Of a stretch of DNA of 64,000 nt, positions 25,132-34,234 are shown piece by piece. This stretch comes from Streptomyces exfoliatus (lineage in GTDB: Bacteria > Actinomycetota > Actinomycetes > Streptomycetales > Streptomycetaceae). Below the pieces are notes generated by a model. That model did not search any database. It was not told the origin of the DNA and saw only the letters and a list, made by a program, of their open reading frames with translations. Each line of letters opens with the position of its first letter. The stretch's first letter is position 1. The stretch lies in NCBI RefSeq assembly GCF_000725545.1, contig NZ_JNZP01000005.1, forward strand, positions 262,849 through 326,848. Direction: 5' to 3'. The position numbers and the translations under genes were made by a program.

Positions 25132-27264
25132 GTGGCCGCGACGGTTGGCTCTTCCGGGACCGGTGTGCGCGTCACCGACGCGCGTGACACCGATGCGCGT
25201 GACACCGATGCGCGTGACGCCGACGTGCTCGTCGTCGGTGCGGGCCCGGCCGGCCTGATGCTCGCCGGTGAACTGCGCCTCGGCGGGGCCCGGGTCACGG
25301 TCCTGGAGCGGCTGACCGCCGCCACCGACGAGTCCCGGGCGTCCGTGCTCCACGCGCGGACCATGGAACTCCTCGACGAGCGGGGGCTCCTCGGCCGCCT
25401 GGGGCCGCCGCCGAACGTCGGCCCCGGCCACTTCGGCGGCCTCCGCCTCGACCTCGCCGAAGCGGGCGACAGCCCGTACGCCGGACTGTGGAAGGCGCCG
25501 CAGACCCTCGTCGAGAAGGTGCTGGGGGAGTGGGCCGCCGGGCTCGGCGCGACCGTGCTCCGCGGCCACACCGTGACCGGCCTGGACGACGGTCCCGACG
25601 GGGTACGCGTCGAGGCGCGCGGCCCGGACGGCGCCACCCGCGTGTTCCGCGCCGGATACGCGGTGGGCTGCGACGGCATGCGGAGCACCGTCCGTGACCT
25701 GGCCGGATTCGCATTTCCCGGCGAGGACGCCGGCCGGGAAATGATCCGAGTCGACCTGACGGGCGTCGACATCGAGGACCGCCGCTTCGAACGGCACCCG
25801 CACGGCGTGGCCAACGCCCGCCGCGGCCCGGACGGCGTCACCCGGCTCATGCTGCACGCCCACGGCTCCGACCCCGGGGCCCGCCTCCGGCCGCCGGACT
25901 TCGCCGAGGTGTGCGCCCTGTGGGCCCGCGTCACCGGGGAGGACATCTCCGGCGGGCGGGCCCTGTGGATCGACGCCTTCGACGACGCCTGCCGGCAGGT
26001 CACCCGCTACCGGGAGGGCCGGGTGCTGCTCGCCGGGGACGCGGCGCACGTCCAGCTGCCCGTCGGCGGACAGGCGCTCAATCTCGCCCTCCAGGAGGCC
26101 GTCGCCCTCGGCGGCCGGCTCGCGGCCGTCGCGACCGGGCGCGCCGGGGGGCCCGTTGCCGAGGAAGACGACGTCCTCGACGCGTACGAGGTCCCCGACC
26201 CGTACGAGGTCCCCGACCCGAACGACGTCCTCGACGCCTACGACGCCGAGTGCCGACCGGCGGCCGCCCGGGTGCTCGGCAACATCCGGGCCCAGGCACT
26301 GCTGCTGTTCGGTCCCTCCGCATTCGACCCGCTGCGGCAGCTCGTCGGCGAGCTGCTCGAACTGCCCTCGGCCCGGCGGCACCTGGCCGCCATGATCAGC
26401 GGCCTCGACCGGCCCCGCCATGCCGGCACCGGGATCGGCACGGGCGCCGCCGCCCCCGCACGTACCACCGACCACACGAAGCGACGCAGGAGGAGCATCA
26501 CCATGGGCAAGCTCAGCGGGAAGGCCGCGCTCGTCACCGGGTCCAGCCGCGGCATCGGCCGCGCGACCGCCATCCGCCTGGCCCGTGAGGGGGCCCTGGT
26601 CGCCGTCCACTGCTCGCAGCACCGGGAAGCCGCCGACGAGACCGTCGCCACCATCGAGAAGGAGGGCGGCCGCGCCTTCGCCGTCCAGGCCGAACTCGGC
26701 GTCGCGGGCGACGTGCACGCCCTCTTCCTCGGCCTTGAGCAGGGCCTGAAGGAGCGCACCGGCTCCACCACCCTCGACATCCTGGTCAACAACGCCGGCG
26801 TGATGGGCGGCGTCGCCCCCGAGGACCTCACGCCGGCCGCGTTCGACCGGCTCATCGCCGTCAACGCCAAGGCGCCGTACTTCATCGTGCAGCGCGCCCT
26901 GAGCCTCATCCCCGACGGCGGACGGATCATCAACATCTCCTCCGGCCTGACCCGCGTCGCCAACCCGCAGGAGATCGCCTACGCGATGACGAAGGGCGCG
27001 GTCGACCAGCTCACCCTGCACTTCGCCAAGCACCTGGGGCCGCGCCGGATCACCGTCAACAGCGTCGGTCCCGGCATCACCGACAACGGATCGGCGATCT
27101 TCGACAACCCGGAGGCCGTCGAGCAGATGTCCTCGTACTCCGTCTTCGGCCGGGTCGGCGAAGCGTCCGACGTCGGCGACGTCGTCGCCTTCCTCGCCGG
27201 CCCCGACGGGCGCTGGATCACCGGCTCCTACCTGGACGCGAGCGGCGGCACGCTGCTCGGTTGA
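25132..27264 (+). CDS. Oxygenase-reductase fusion, UrdM/PgaM type
   Basis: A 710-residue two-part protein. Residues about 27-440 form a FAD oxygenase (VVGAGPAGLMLAGELRLG; VGCDGMRSTV; LAGDAAHVQLPVGGQALN) without the C-terminal thioredoxin-like domain of UrdE-type enzymes. Residues 458-710 form a short-chain reductase (VTGSSRGIGRATAIRL; Tyr-X3-Lys in AYAMTKGA). UrdM/PgaM proteins have this architecture; the reductase part is also translated alone from an internal start, and one is visible here at 26503. They act in the 12-deoxygenation/6-ketoreduction steps. Two in-frame repeats lengthen its N-terminus and the oxygenase end. GTG 25132 starts 3 bp after the preceding stop; a later start is possible. 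Confidence 0.93.
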   Translation: MAATVGSSGTGVRVTDARDTDARDTDARDADVLVVGAGPAGLMLAGELRLGGARVTVLERLTAATDESRASVLHARTMELLDERGLLGRLGPPPNVGPGHFGGLRLDLAEAGDSPYAGLWKAPQTLVEKVLGEWAAGLGATVLRGHTVTGLDDGPDGVRVEARGPDGATRVFRAGYAVGCDGMRSTVRDLAGFAFPGEDAGREMIRVDLTGVDIEDRRFERHPHGVANARRGPDGVTRLMLHAHGSDPGARLRPPDFAEVCALWARVTGEDISGGRALWIDAFDDACRQVTRYREGRVLLAGDAAHVQLPVGGQALNLALQEAVALGGRLAAVATGRAGGPVAEEDDVLDAYEVPDPYEVPDPNDVLDAYDAECRPAAARVLGNIRAQALLLFGPSAFDPLRQLVGELLELPSARRHLAAMISGLDRPRHAGTGIGTGAAAPARTTDHTKRRRRSITMGKLSGKAALVTGSSRGIGRATAIRLAREGALVAVHCSQHREAADETVATIEKEGGRAFAVQAELGVAGDVHALFLGLEQGLKERTGSTTLDILVNNAGVMGGVAPEDLTPAAFDRLIAVNAKAPYFIVQRALSLIPDGGRIINISSGLTRVANPQEIAYAMTKGAVDQLTLHFAKHLGPRRITVNSVGPGITDNGSAIFDNPEAVEQMSSYSVFGRVGEASDVGDVVAFLAGPDGRWITGSYLDASGGTLLG
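25174..25218. repeat. Three 15-bp tandem repeats near the start of the UrdM-like gene
   Basis: Units ACCGAYGCGCGTGAC at 25174, 25189 and 25204 encode Thr-Asp-Ala-Arg-Asp three times, before the FAD-binding strand. They probably lie in a flexible leader. Confidence 0.93.
26185..26220. repeat. Two perfect 18-bp repeats inside the UrdM-like gene
   Basis: TACGAGGTCCCCGACCCG occurs twice in tandem and is followed by a decayed third copy. It encodes Tyr-Glu-Val-Pro-Asp-Pro repeats inserted where the family has a short LLDAYxxER segment. Confidence 0.93.
26487..26505 (+). promoter_or_regulatory. Internal ribosome binding site and start for the reductase domain
   Basis: CAGGAGGAGC (26487-26496) precedes an in-frame ATG at 26503, within the UrdM-like gene. 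Initiation here gives a 253-residue free SDR (26503-27264). The related PgaM system uses such a second start to provide separate reductase subunits. Confidence 0.8.
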
Positions 27265-27345
27265 AACGCCCGCACCCCTGGGGCGCCGCGCCCCGGGGGC
27301 GTCCGCCCCGACCCCCCGACCCCGCCCGAGGAGGGTGACTCCCGG

Positions 27346-28620
27346 ATGCCGACGACCGTCCGTCCCGCCGAGGCCCCGCCGGCGGCCGCGTCCCCCCGGT
27401 CGCGGCTGCGCGAACGGGCCCTGCTGCTCGTCCTCGCGGGCAACATGCTCATCGACGCGCTCGAGGTCTCCGTCGTCCTCGTCGCCCTGCCGGCCGTCCG
27501 CGCCGACCTCGGACTGGCGGTGTGGCAGGCGCAGGGGGTGATGAGCGGCTTCGCCCTCGGCTTCGCCGCGCTGCTGCTGCTCGGCCCGCGCATCACCGCG
27601 CGATGGGGCCGGCGCCGCGTCTACCTGCTCTCGCTCCCCGTGTTCACCGCCGCCTCGGTGGTGGGAGGGCTCGCCGAGGACGGCGCCGTCCTGATCGCCG
27701 CCCGGGTGGTCACCGGCGCCTGCGCGGCGCTCACCGCGCCCACCGGCCTCGCCATCATCAGCACCGCCTTCCCCGAAGGAGCGGAGCGGCGCAGGGCCGT
27801 CTCCGTCTACTCCCTGTTCGGGGCGGCCGGGTTCACCCTCGGGCTGCTCTCGGCCGGCGCCCTCACCGGCCTGAGCTGGCGGTGGGACGTCGTCCTGCCG
27901 GGGCCGGTCGCCCTGGTCCTGCTGCTGTTCGGCCTGCGGCTGCTCCCGGCGGACGACGCGTCCGTACGGAACGGGCCCCGGCCGACGGCAGCCCTGCTGC
28001 GGCACGGCCCGCTGCTCCGCTCCGCGGTCGGCGCCGCCCTCCTCAACGGCACCTATCTCGGCCTGCTCGTCCTGCTCACCCTCCACTTCCAGGCCCGGTT
28101 CGGCTGGGACGCCTGGCGGACGGCCCTCGCCTTCCTGCCCGCCTGCCTGCCGCTCGTCCTCTCGCTGCCCTTCGCCGGGCGGCTCGTCGAACGGTTCGGG
28201 GCCGCCCGGCTCGTCGCGGCGGGCGCCGCGGCGGCGCTGCTCGGTCAGGCGCTCCACCTGCGGCCCGGCGCCCTGGACGACTACGCGTCCGGAGTCCTGC
28301 CCGGCCTGCTGTTCGTCGGTGCCGCGTTCGTGCTCTCCTTCGCCGCGCTGAACCTGCAGGCGCTCGCCTCGGTTCCGGCGCCGCAGCGCCCGGCGGCCGT
28401 GCCGCTGTACCAGGCGGGCGTGCAGCTCGGCGTGGTCCTCGTCCTGCCGGCGGTCGCCCTTCTCTCCACGGTCGGCGACGGACTGCGGGCGCCGCTCGCG
28501 CTGCTCACGGCGCTCGCCGCCGTCGGCGTCCTCACGGCCCTCACCGGACTGCGTGGCGACCGCCCGGACCGGCCGCCCGTCCCCAAGAAACCCTCAGGCC
28601 CCTCAGGAGAAACAGCGTGA
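27346..28620 (+). CDS. MFS transporter, second exporter of the cluster
   Basis: A 424-residue membrane protein with about 12-13 hydrophobic segments. LIDALEVSVVLVALPAVRADLG corresponds to TM1 of DHA2-type proteins, GPRITARWGRRRVYLLS to the loop 2-3 motif, and TGACAALTAPTGLAII to TM4-5. Probable efflux of the glycosylated angucycline; UrdJ-type exporters have this position. Its stop overlaps the glycosyltransferase start (GTGA). Confidence 0.85.
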   Translation: MPTTVRPAEAPPAAASPRSRLRERALLLVLAGNMLIDALEVSVVLVALPAVRADLGLAVWQAQGVMSGFALGFAALLLLGPRITARWGRRRVYLLSLPVFTAASVVGGLAEDGAVLIAARVVTGACAALTAPTGLAIISTAFPEGAERRRAVSVYSLFGAAGFTLGLLSAGALTGLSWRWDVVLPGPVALVLLLFGLRLLPADDASVRNGPRPTAALLRHGPLLRSAVGAALLNGTYLGLLVLLTLHFQARFGWDAWRTALAFLPACLPLVLSLPFAGRLVERFGAARLVAAGAAAALLGQALHLRPGALDDYASGVLPGLLFVGAAFVLSFAALNLQALASVPAPQRPAAVPLYQAGVQLGVVLVLPAVALLSTVGDGLRAPLALLTALAAVGVLTALTGLRGDRPDRPPVPKKPSGPSGETA

Positions 28621-29762
28621 AGATCCTCTTCGTGGCCGCGGGCAGCCCCGCCACGGTGTTCGCCCTGACACCACTGGCCACCGCGGCACGCAACGCCGGT
28701 CACCAGGTGATCATGGCCGCCAACGACGACATGATGCCCGTCGTCGCGTCCATGGCCCTGCCCGGCGTCCCGACCACCGACCTGCCCATCCGCCACTTCA
28801 TCACCACCGACCGCCACGGGAAGCCGCTCGACATCCCCGCCGACCCGCTGGAGCAGGCGCACTTCACCGGCGCCTGGTTCGCCCGGATGGCCCTCGCGGG
28901 CCTGGACCGGCTCACGGCGCTCGCCGAGCAGTGGCGGCCCGACGTGGTCGTCGGCGGCACCCTCAGCTACGTCGCGCCGCTGCTCGCGGCCCGGCTCGGC
29001 GTCCCGCACGTCCGGCAGACCTGGGACGGCGTCGACTCGGACGAGATCCACCGCGGCGCCGAGGCCGAACTCGTCTCGGACCTCCCGGACTTCGACCTCG
29101 ACGGGCTGTCCACGCCCGACCTCCTCATCGACATCTGCCCGCCCAGCCTCCGCCCCGCCGACGCCGCCCCGGCCCTGCCGATGCGGCACGTCTCCGTCAC
29201 CCGGCAGGCCGGCCGCCTCGAACCCTGGATGTACACGCGCGGCGACCGCCCCAGGATCCTCGTCACCTCCGGCAGCCGCGTCGCCAAGGACAGCTACGAC
29301 CACAACTTCGAGTTCCTGCGCACCCTCGCCGGCGACCTGGCCGGCTGGGACGCCGAGCTGGTCGTCGCCGCCCCCGAGGCCGTCGCCGAGGCGCTGCGCC
29401 CCGAGCTGCCCGGCGTACGCCTCGGCTGGCTGCCGCTGGACGTCGTCGCGCCCACCTGCGACCTGTTCGTGCACCACGCCGGCGGGGTCTCCACCCTCAC
29501 CGGACTCGCCGCCGGCGTTCCCCAGCTCCTCATCCCCAAGGGCGCCGTGCTCTGCGTCCCGGCGCAGCGCGTCGCCGACCAGGGCGCGGCCGTCACCCTG
29601 CTGCCCGGCGAGGACACCCCCGCCGCGGTCACCGAGGCGTGTCACAACCTTCTTGAGCAGCCCTCCTACCGCACACGGGCGGGCGAGCTCGCCGCGGAGG
29701 TGGCCGGGATGCCGTCCCCCGCGGCCCTCGTCCCCGCACTCGAACGACTCCTGCGCGACTGA
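28617..29762 (+). CDS. C-glycosyltransferase, UrdGT2-like
   Basis: A 381-residue GT-B fold enzyme of family GT1. From memory it is very close to UrdGT2: the N-terminus ILFVAAGSPATVFALTPLA, TTDLPIRHFITTDR, the acceptor segment EPWMYTR and the donor-site HHAGGVSTLTGLAAGVPQLL all correspond. UrdGT2 joins D-olivose to C-9 of the angucycline through a C-C bond. Only one glycosyltransferase is present, so a single sugar is expected. GTG 28617 overlaps the MFS stop. Confidence 0.92.
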   Translation: MKILFVAAGSPATVFALTPLATAARNAGHQVIMAANDDMMPVVASMALPGVPTTDLPIRHFITTDRHGKPLDIPADPLEQAHFTGAWFARMALAGLDRLTALAEQWRPDVVVGGTLSYVAPLLAARLGVPHVRQTWDGVDSDEIHRGAEAELVSDLPDFDLDGLSTPDLLIDICPPSLRPADAAPALPMRHVSVTRQAGRLEPWMYTRGDRPRILVTSGSRVAKDSYDHNFEFLRTLAGDLAGWDAELVVAAPEAVAEALRPELPGVRLGWLPLDVVAPTCDLFVHHAGGVSTLTGLAAGVPQLLIPKGAVLCVPAQRVADQGAAVTLLPGEDTPAAVTEACHNLLEQPSYRTRAGELAAEVAGMPSPAALVPALERLLRD

Positions 29763-29787
29763 CGCCGGAAGCGAAAGGACCACCCCT

Positions 29788-30855
29788 ATGAAGGCCCTGG
29801 TGCTCTCAGGCGGGTCAGGCACGCGCCTGCGCCCCTTCACCTACTCGATGCCGAAACAGCTGATCCCGGTCGCCAACACCCCGGTGCTCGTCCACGTCCT
29901 GCGCAACATCACCGACCTGGGCGTCACCGAGATCGGCGTGGTCGTCGGCGACCGTGCCGCCGAGATCGAGGCGGTCGTCGGCGACGGCTCCCGGTTCGGC
30001 GCGCGCGTCACCTACCTGCGGCAGGACGCGCCGCGCGGCCTCGCCCACACCGTCGCCATCGCCCGTGACTTCCTCGGCGACGACGACTTCGCGATGTACC
30101 TCGGCGACATCATGCTCCCCGACGGCATCGTCGACGCGGCCGCCGAGTTCACCGCCCGGCGGCCCGCCGCGCAGGTCCTCGTGCACAAGGTCGCCGACCC
30201 GCGCGCGTTCGGCGTCGTCGAGCTCGGCCCGGACGGCGAGGTGCTCGGCCTGGTCGAGAAGCCGCAGGAGCCGCGGAGCGACCTCGCCCTGTGCGGGGTG
30301 TACTTCTTCACCTCCGCCGTGCACGAGGCGGTCGCCGCGATCAAGCCGGGCCCGCGCGGCGAACTGGAGATCACCGACGCCGTGCAGTGGCTGGTGAGCG
30401 CGGGCGCCCCCGTCCGCGCCCACCACTACTCCGGCTACTGGAAGGACACCGGCCGGGTCGAGGACGTCCTGGACTGCAACCGCTACCTGCTGGACGCCGT
30501 CCGAGGCTCGGTCGCGGGTCACGTCGACGAGGGCAGCGAACTCATCGGACCGGTCGTCGTCGAGGAGGGCGCGCGGATCGTGCGCTCCCGCGTCACGGGG
30601 CCCGTCGTCGTGGGTGCCGGCTCCGTCGTCCGGGACAGCCACCTCGGCCCGTACACCTCGGTCGGCCGCGACTGCGTGGTCGTGGGCAGCCGCCTGGAGG
30701 ACTCCATCGCCCTCGACGGAGCCTCCGTCACCGGCATCCGCAGTCTGCGGCACTCCGTCATCGGCCGGTCCGCATCGGTCGGCCCGACCGGCGGCGGCGC
30801 GGACCACGTCCGGCTCGTCGTCGGCGACCACACGCGCGTGGAGGTGGCCTCGTGA
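29788..30855 (+). CDS. Glucose-1-phosphate thymidylyltransferase, long form (UrdG type)
   Basis: A 355-residue enzyme. KALVLSGGSGTRLRPFTYS (residues 2-20) is the nucleotidyltransferase signature, with VEKPQEP later. The last 110 residues form a left-handed beta-helix-like tail with hexapeptide-type repeats, as in the StrD/UrdG long forms. It makes TDP-D-glucose, the first step of the deoxysugar pathway. GTGA overlap with the 4,6-dehydratase gene. Confidence 0.94.
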   Translation: MKALVLSGGSGTRLRPFTYSMPKQLIPVANTPVLVHVLRNITDLGVTEIGVVVGDRAAEIEAVVGDGSRFGARVTYLRQDAPRGLAHTVAIARDFLGDDDFAMYLGDIMLPDGIVDAAAEFTARRPAAQVLVHKVADPRAFGVVELGPDGEVLGLVEKPQEPRSDLALCGVYFFTSAVHEAVAAIKPGPRGELEITDAVQWLVSAGAPVRAHHYSGYWKDTGRVEDVLDCNRYLLDAVRGSVAGHVDEGSELIGPVVVEEGARIVRSRVTGPVVVGAGSVVRDSHLGPYTSVGRDCVVVGSRLEDSIALDGASVTGIRSLRHSVIGRSASVGPTGGGADHVRLVVGDHTRVEVAS

Positions 30856-31838
30856 GGATCCTCGTCACCGGCGGCGCCGGTTTCATCGGCTCCCACTTCG
30901 TCCGCGGGCTGCTCGCGAACCACTACCCGCGCTGGGCGGACGCACAGGTCACGGTCCTGGACAAGCTGACGTACGCCGGCAACCGCGACAACCTGCCCGC
31001 GTCCCACCCCCGCATGGAGTTCGTCCGCGGCGACGTCTGCGACCACGCGCTGCTGCGCGAACTGCTGCCGGGCCACGACGCCGTCGTGCACTTCGCCGCC
31101 GAGTCGCACGTGGACCGGTCCCTCCAGGGCGCCACGGACTTCTTCCGCACCAACGTCCTCGGTACGCAGATCCTCTTCGACGCGGCCGTCGCCGCGGGCA
31201 CGCCCCGCGTCGTCCACGTCTCCACCGACGAGGTGTACGGCTCGCTGGCCGAGGGCTCCTGGACGGAGGACATGCCGCTGCTGCCCAACTCGCCGTACGC
31301 CGCCTCCAAGGCGTCCTCCGACCTGGTCGCCCGCGCCTACTGGCGCAGCCACGGCCTGAACGTGTCGGTCACCCGCTGCTCCAACAACTACGGGCCGTAC
31401 CAGCACCCCGAGAAGCTGATCCCGCTGTTCGTCACGAACCTGCTCGAAGGCAGTCCGGTCCCGCTGTACGGCGACGGGCGCAACGTCCGCGAGTGGCTGC
31501 ACGTCGACGACCACTGCCGGGGCATCGCGCTCGTCCTCGACGGCGGCCGGGCGGGCGAGGTGTACAACATCGGCGGCGGCAACGAGCACACCAACCTGGA
31601 AATCACTCACCAGCTGCTCGAACTGCTCGGCGCGGGACCGGAGATGATCCGGCGGGTGGCGGACCGGCAGGGCCACGACCTGCGCTACTCGGTCGACGAG
31701 ACGAAGATCCGCGAGGAGCTGGGCTACGCGCCGGCGATCGACTTCGCGCGGGGCCTCGCCGACACCGTCGACTGGTACCGGGACCACCCGGACTGGTGGA
31801 AGCCCGCCAAGCACCGGACGGAGCACGGCACGGCCTGA
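30852..31838 (+). CDS. dTDP-glucose 4,6-dehydratase (UrdH type)
   Basis: A 328-residue SDR-fold enzyme. ILVTGGAGFIGSHFVRGLL binds NAD; VHVSTDEVYGSL and NSPYAASKASSDLVARAY hold the catalytic Thr-Asp-Glu and Tyr-X3-Lys. It converts TDP-glucose to TDP-4-keto-6-deoxyglucose. Start GTG overlaps the preceding stop. Confidence 0.96.
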   Translation: MRILVTGGAGFIGSHFVRGLLANHYPRWADAQVTVLDKLTYAGNRDNLPASHPRMEFVRGDVCDHALLRELLPGHDAVVHFAAESHVDRSLQGATDFFRTNVLGTQILFDAAVAAGTPRVVHVSTDEVYGSLAEGSWTEDMPLLPNSPYAASKASSDLVARAYWRSHGLNVSVTRCSNNYGPYQHPEKLIPLFVTNLLEGSPVPLYGDGRNVREWLHVDDHCRGIALVLDGGRAGEVYNIGGGNEHTNLEITHQLLELLGAGPEMIRRVADRQGHDLRYSVDETKIREELGYAPAIDFARGLADTVDWYRDHPDWWKPAKHRTEHGTA

Positions 31839-31933
31839 CGCCCGCCGAGGGCACGGCCTGACCACCGCTGCCCCGGCCTCCGTACGGGGGCTCCCGCCTC
31901 CGACCCTCCCGCACAGGAACAGGAGCCAGCGCA

Positions 31934-32683
31934 ATGCACATCCTGGGGAACGGCTTCCTCGCCCGGAGCCTGCAGCCGTTAGCCGACCGCCATCCCGACA
32001 CCGTCGTCCTCGCCGCGGGCGTCTCCTGGGCGAGCTGCGTCTCCGAGGAGGAGTTCGCCCGGGAACGCGCGATGCTCGCCGACACCGCCCGCCGCTGCGC
32101 CGACACCGGCCGGCGCCTCCTCTTCTTCTCCACCTCCTCCGCCGGTCTCTACGGTCCCCTCGACCGCCCGGCCCGCGAGGACGGGCCGGCCACCCCTTCG
32201 ACGGCCTACGGCGCCCACAAGCTCGCCCAGGAGGAGCTGCTGCGGGCGAGCGGCGCCGACCACCTGATCCTGCGCCTGAGCCACCTCGTCGGCCCCGGCC
32301 AGCCCGAGCACCAGCTGCTGCCGACCCTGGTCCGGCACCTGCGCGAGGGCGCCGTCCAGGTGCACCGGGGCGCCACCCGGGACCTGATCGCGGTCGAGGA
32401 CGTGATCAGGGTCATCGACCGGCTGCTCGGGCTCGGTCTGCGCTCCGGCACCGTCAACGTCGCCTCCGGCACGGCCGTACCGGTCATGGAGATCGTCGAC
32501 CACCTCCGGCTGCGCCTGAACGGGTCCGCCCGGGTCGACCAGGTGGACGCGGGACCGATCCACCCGCACACCGTCTCCGTCGCGAAGCTGCACCGGCTCC
32601 TTCCCGGGGCCGACACCCCGGGGGCAGGGCCGGACTACTTCCGCATGGTCCTCGACGCGTACACGGCGACGGTCCCCGTCTGA
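31934..32683 (+). CDS. NDP-hexose 4-ketoreductase (UrdR type)
   Basis: A 249-residue reductase of the extended SDR family with a short N-terminus (HILGNGFLARSL) and the catalytic pattern FFSTSSAGLYG then AYGAHKLAQEE (Tyr-X3-Lys). It would reduce the 4-keto group in the last step towards TDP-D-olivose. Codon 16 is TTA (31979-31981), the second bldA-dependent codon in the cluster, so sugar supply as well as regulation may wait for the TTA tRNA. Confidence 0.83.
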   Translation: MHILGNGFLARSLQPLADRHPDTVVLAAGVSWASCVSEEEFARERAMLADTARRCADTGRRLLFFSTSSAGLYGPLDRPAREDGPATPSTAYGAHKLAQEELLRASGADHLILRLSHLVGPGQPEHQLLPTLVRHLREGAVQVHRGATRDLIAVEDVIRVIDRLLGLGLRSGTVNVASGTAVPVMEIVDHLRLRLNGSARVDQVDAGPIHPHTVSVAKLHRLLPGADTPGAGPDYFRMVLDAYTATVPV

Positions 32684-32782
32684 CCCGCGGGCGGCCGCCC
32701 CCGCCCCGCCCGCCCCGCCTGTTTTCAGCCACCGGTCCCACCCGTCCCGCCCGCACCTCCCGAACCCCAGGAGAGAGCTCCC

Positions 32783-34234
32783 ATGCCGCACCGGACCATC
32801 CGGACCCTCGTCCGCACCGGGCTCAAGCCGCGCGAGGACAGGACGCTCGCCGACCGCCTCGCCGCCTCCGCCGCGGCCACCGACGGCGCGCACCTGCGCA
32901 CCGCGGACTTCACCGGCTGGCTGGCCGGCCGTGGCCGCGAGCACGCCTTCCGGGTCGACCGGATCCCCTTCGCGGCGCTCGACGGCTGGTCGTTCGAGGA
33001 GGGGACGGGCAATCTGCGGCACCATACCGGCCGGTTCTTCAGCGTCGAGGGCCTGCACGTCACGGAGAAGGGCGAGCCGCACGGCGAAGGCCCGGCCGCC
33101 GAGTGGTTCCAGCCGACGATCCGGCAGCCCGAAGTCGGCCTCCTCGGCATCCTGGCCAAGGAGTTCGACGGCGTGCTGCACTTCCTCATGCAGGCGAAGA
33201 TGGAGCCGGGCAACCCCAACCTGCTCCAGCTCTCGCCCACCGTGCAGGCCACCCGCAGCAACTACACCAAGGCCCACCGGGGCGCCGCCGTCCGCCACAT
33301 CGACCACTTCTTCGGTCCCGGCCGCGGCAGGGTGCTCGTCGACAGCCTTCAGTCGGAGCACGGCTCCTGGTTCTTCCGGAAGTCCAACCGCAACATGGTG
33401 GTGGAGGCGCTCGGTGACGTGGAGCCGCACGAGGACTTCTGCTGGCTGACCCTGGGCCAGCTGCACGCCCTGCTGCACCGCGACAACACCGTCAACATGG
33501 ACTCCCGTACCGTCCTGTCCTGCCTGCCACCGGCCACGTACCCCACCCTCTTCGGCGGTCCGGCCGCGCACGAGGCGTCCGCCCTGCTCGGCGACACCGA
33601 ACTGCTCTCCTGGCTCACCGGCGAGCGGACCCGGCACCACGTCCGCGCCGAGACCGTCCCGCTCGCCGGGCTGCCCGGCTGGACGCTCCGCGACGACGCC
33701 ATCGGCCACGACGAGGGCCGGTACTTCGAGGTCGTCGCCGTCGACGTACGGGCGGACAGCCGCGAGGTGTCCGGCTGGACGCAGCCGCTGTTCGCCCCGG
33801 TCGGCCGGGGCGTCACGGCCTTCCTGACACGGGAGTTCGACGGGGTGCCGCACGTCCTTGTGCACGCGCGCGTGGAGGGCGGTTTCCTCGACACCGTGGA
33901 ACTCGGGCCCACCGTCCAGTGCACCCCCGGCAACCACGCCCACCTGCCCCCGGAGCGGCAGCCCGCCTTCCTCGGCACCGTGCTCGCGGCCGGTCCCGAG
34001 CGCATCAGGTACGAGGCCCTGCACGCCGAGGAGGGCGGCCGTTTCCACCACGCGGAGAGCCGCTACCTCGTCGTCGACGCGGACGAGGAGACCGCGCCCG
34101 CCGACCCGCCCCCCGGCTTCGCCTGGGTCACGCCCGCGCAGCTCTCCACGCTGGTGCGGCACGGCCACTACCTGAACGTCCAGGCCCGCACGCTGCTCGC
34201 CATCCTCAACGCGCTGCCCGGGCAGGCACGATGA
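32783..34234 (+). CDS. NDP-hexose 2,3-dehydratase (UrdS type)
   Basis: A 483-residue protein built of two similar halves (about 20-235 and 255-470). Each contains the GRFFxVEGLHV-like and Q-P-E/F-D-G-V-x-H-x-L-x-x-A-K/R pattern: KEFDGVLHFLMQAKMEPG in the first, REFDGVPHVLVHARVEGG in the second. This duplication is typical of the family that starts 2-deoxygenation of TDP-4-keto-6-deoxyglucose. The product is unstable and is reduced by the next enzyme, whose gene overlaps by ATGA. Confidence 0.94.
   Translation: MPHRTIRTLVRTGLKPREDRTLADRLAASAAATDGAHLRTADFTGWLAGRGREHAFRVDRIPFAALDGWSFEEGTGNLRHHTGRFFSVEGLHVTEKGEPHGEGPAAEWFQPTIRQPEVGLLGILAKEFDGVLHFLMQAKMEPGNPNLLQLSPTVQATRSNYTKAHRGAAVRHIDHFFGPGRGRVLVDSLQSEHGSWFFRKSNRNMVVEALGDVEPHEDFCWLTLGQLHALLHRDNTVNMDSRTVLSCLPPATYPTLFGGPAAHEASALLGDTELLSWLTGERTRHHVRAETVPLAGLPGWTLRDDAIGHDEGRYFEVVAVDVRADSREVSGWTQPLFAPVGRGVTAFLTREFDGVPHVLVHARVEGGFLDTVELGPTVQCTPGNHAHLPPERQPAFLGTVLAAGPERIRYEALHAEEGGRFHHAESRYLVVDADEETAPADPPPGFAWVTPAQLSTLVRHGHYLNVQARTLLAILNALPGQAR

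Noticed and set aside
24061..28257. A 1398-codon open frame on the minus strand
   Set aside because: It is antisense to well-supported aromatase, oxygenase-reductase and transporter genes and has Gly/Arg/Asp-rich composition typical of GC-rich shadow frames.
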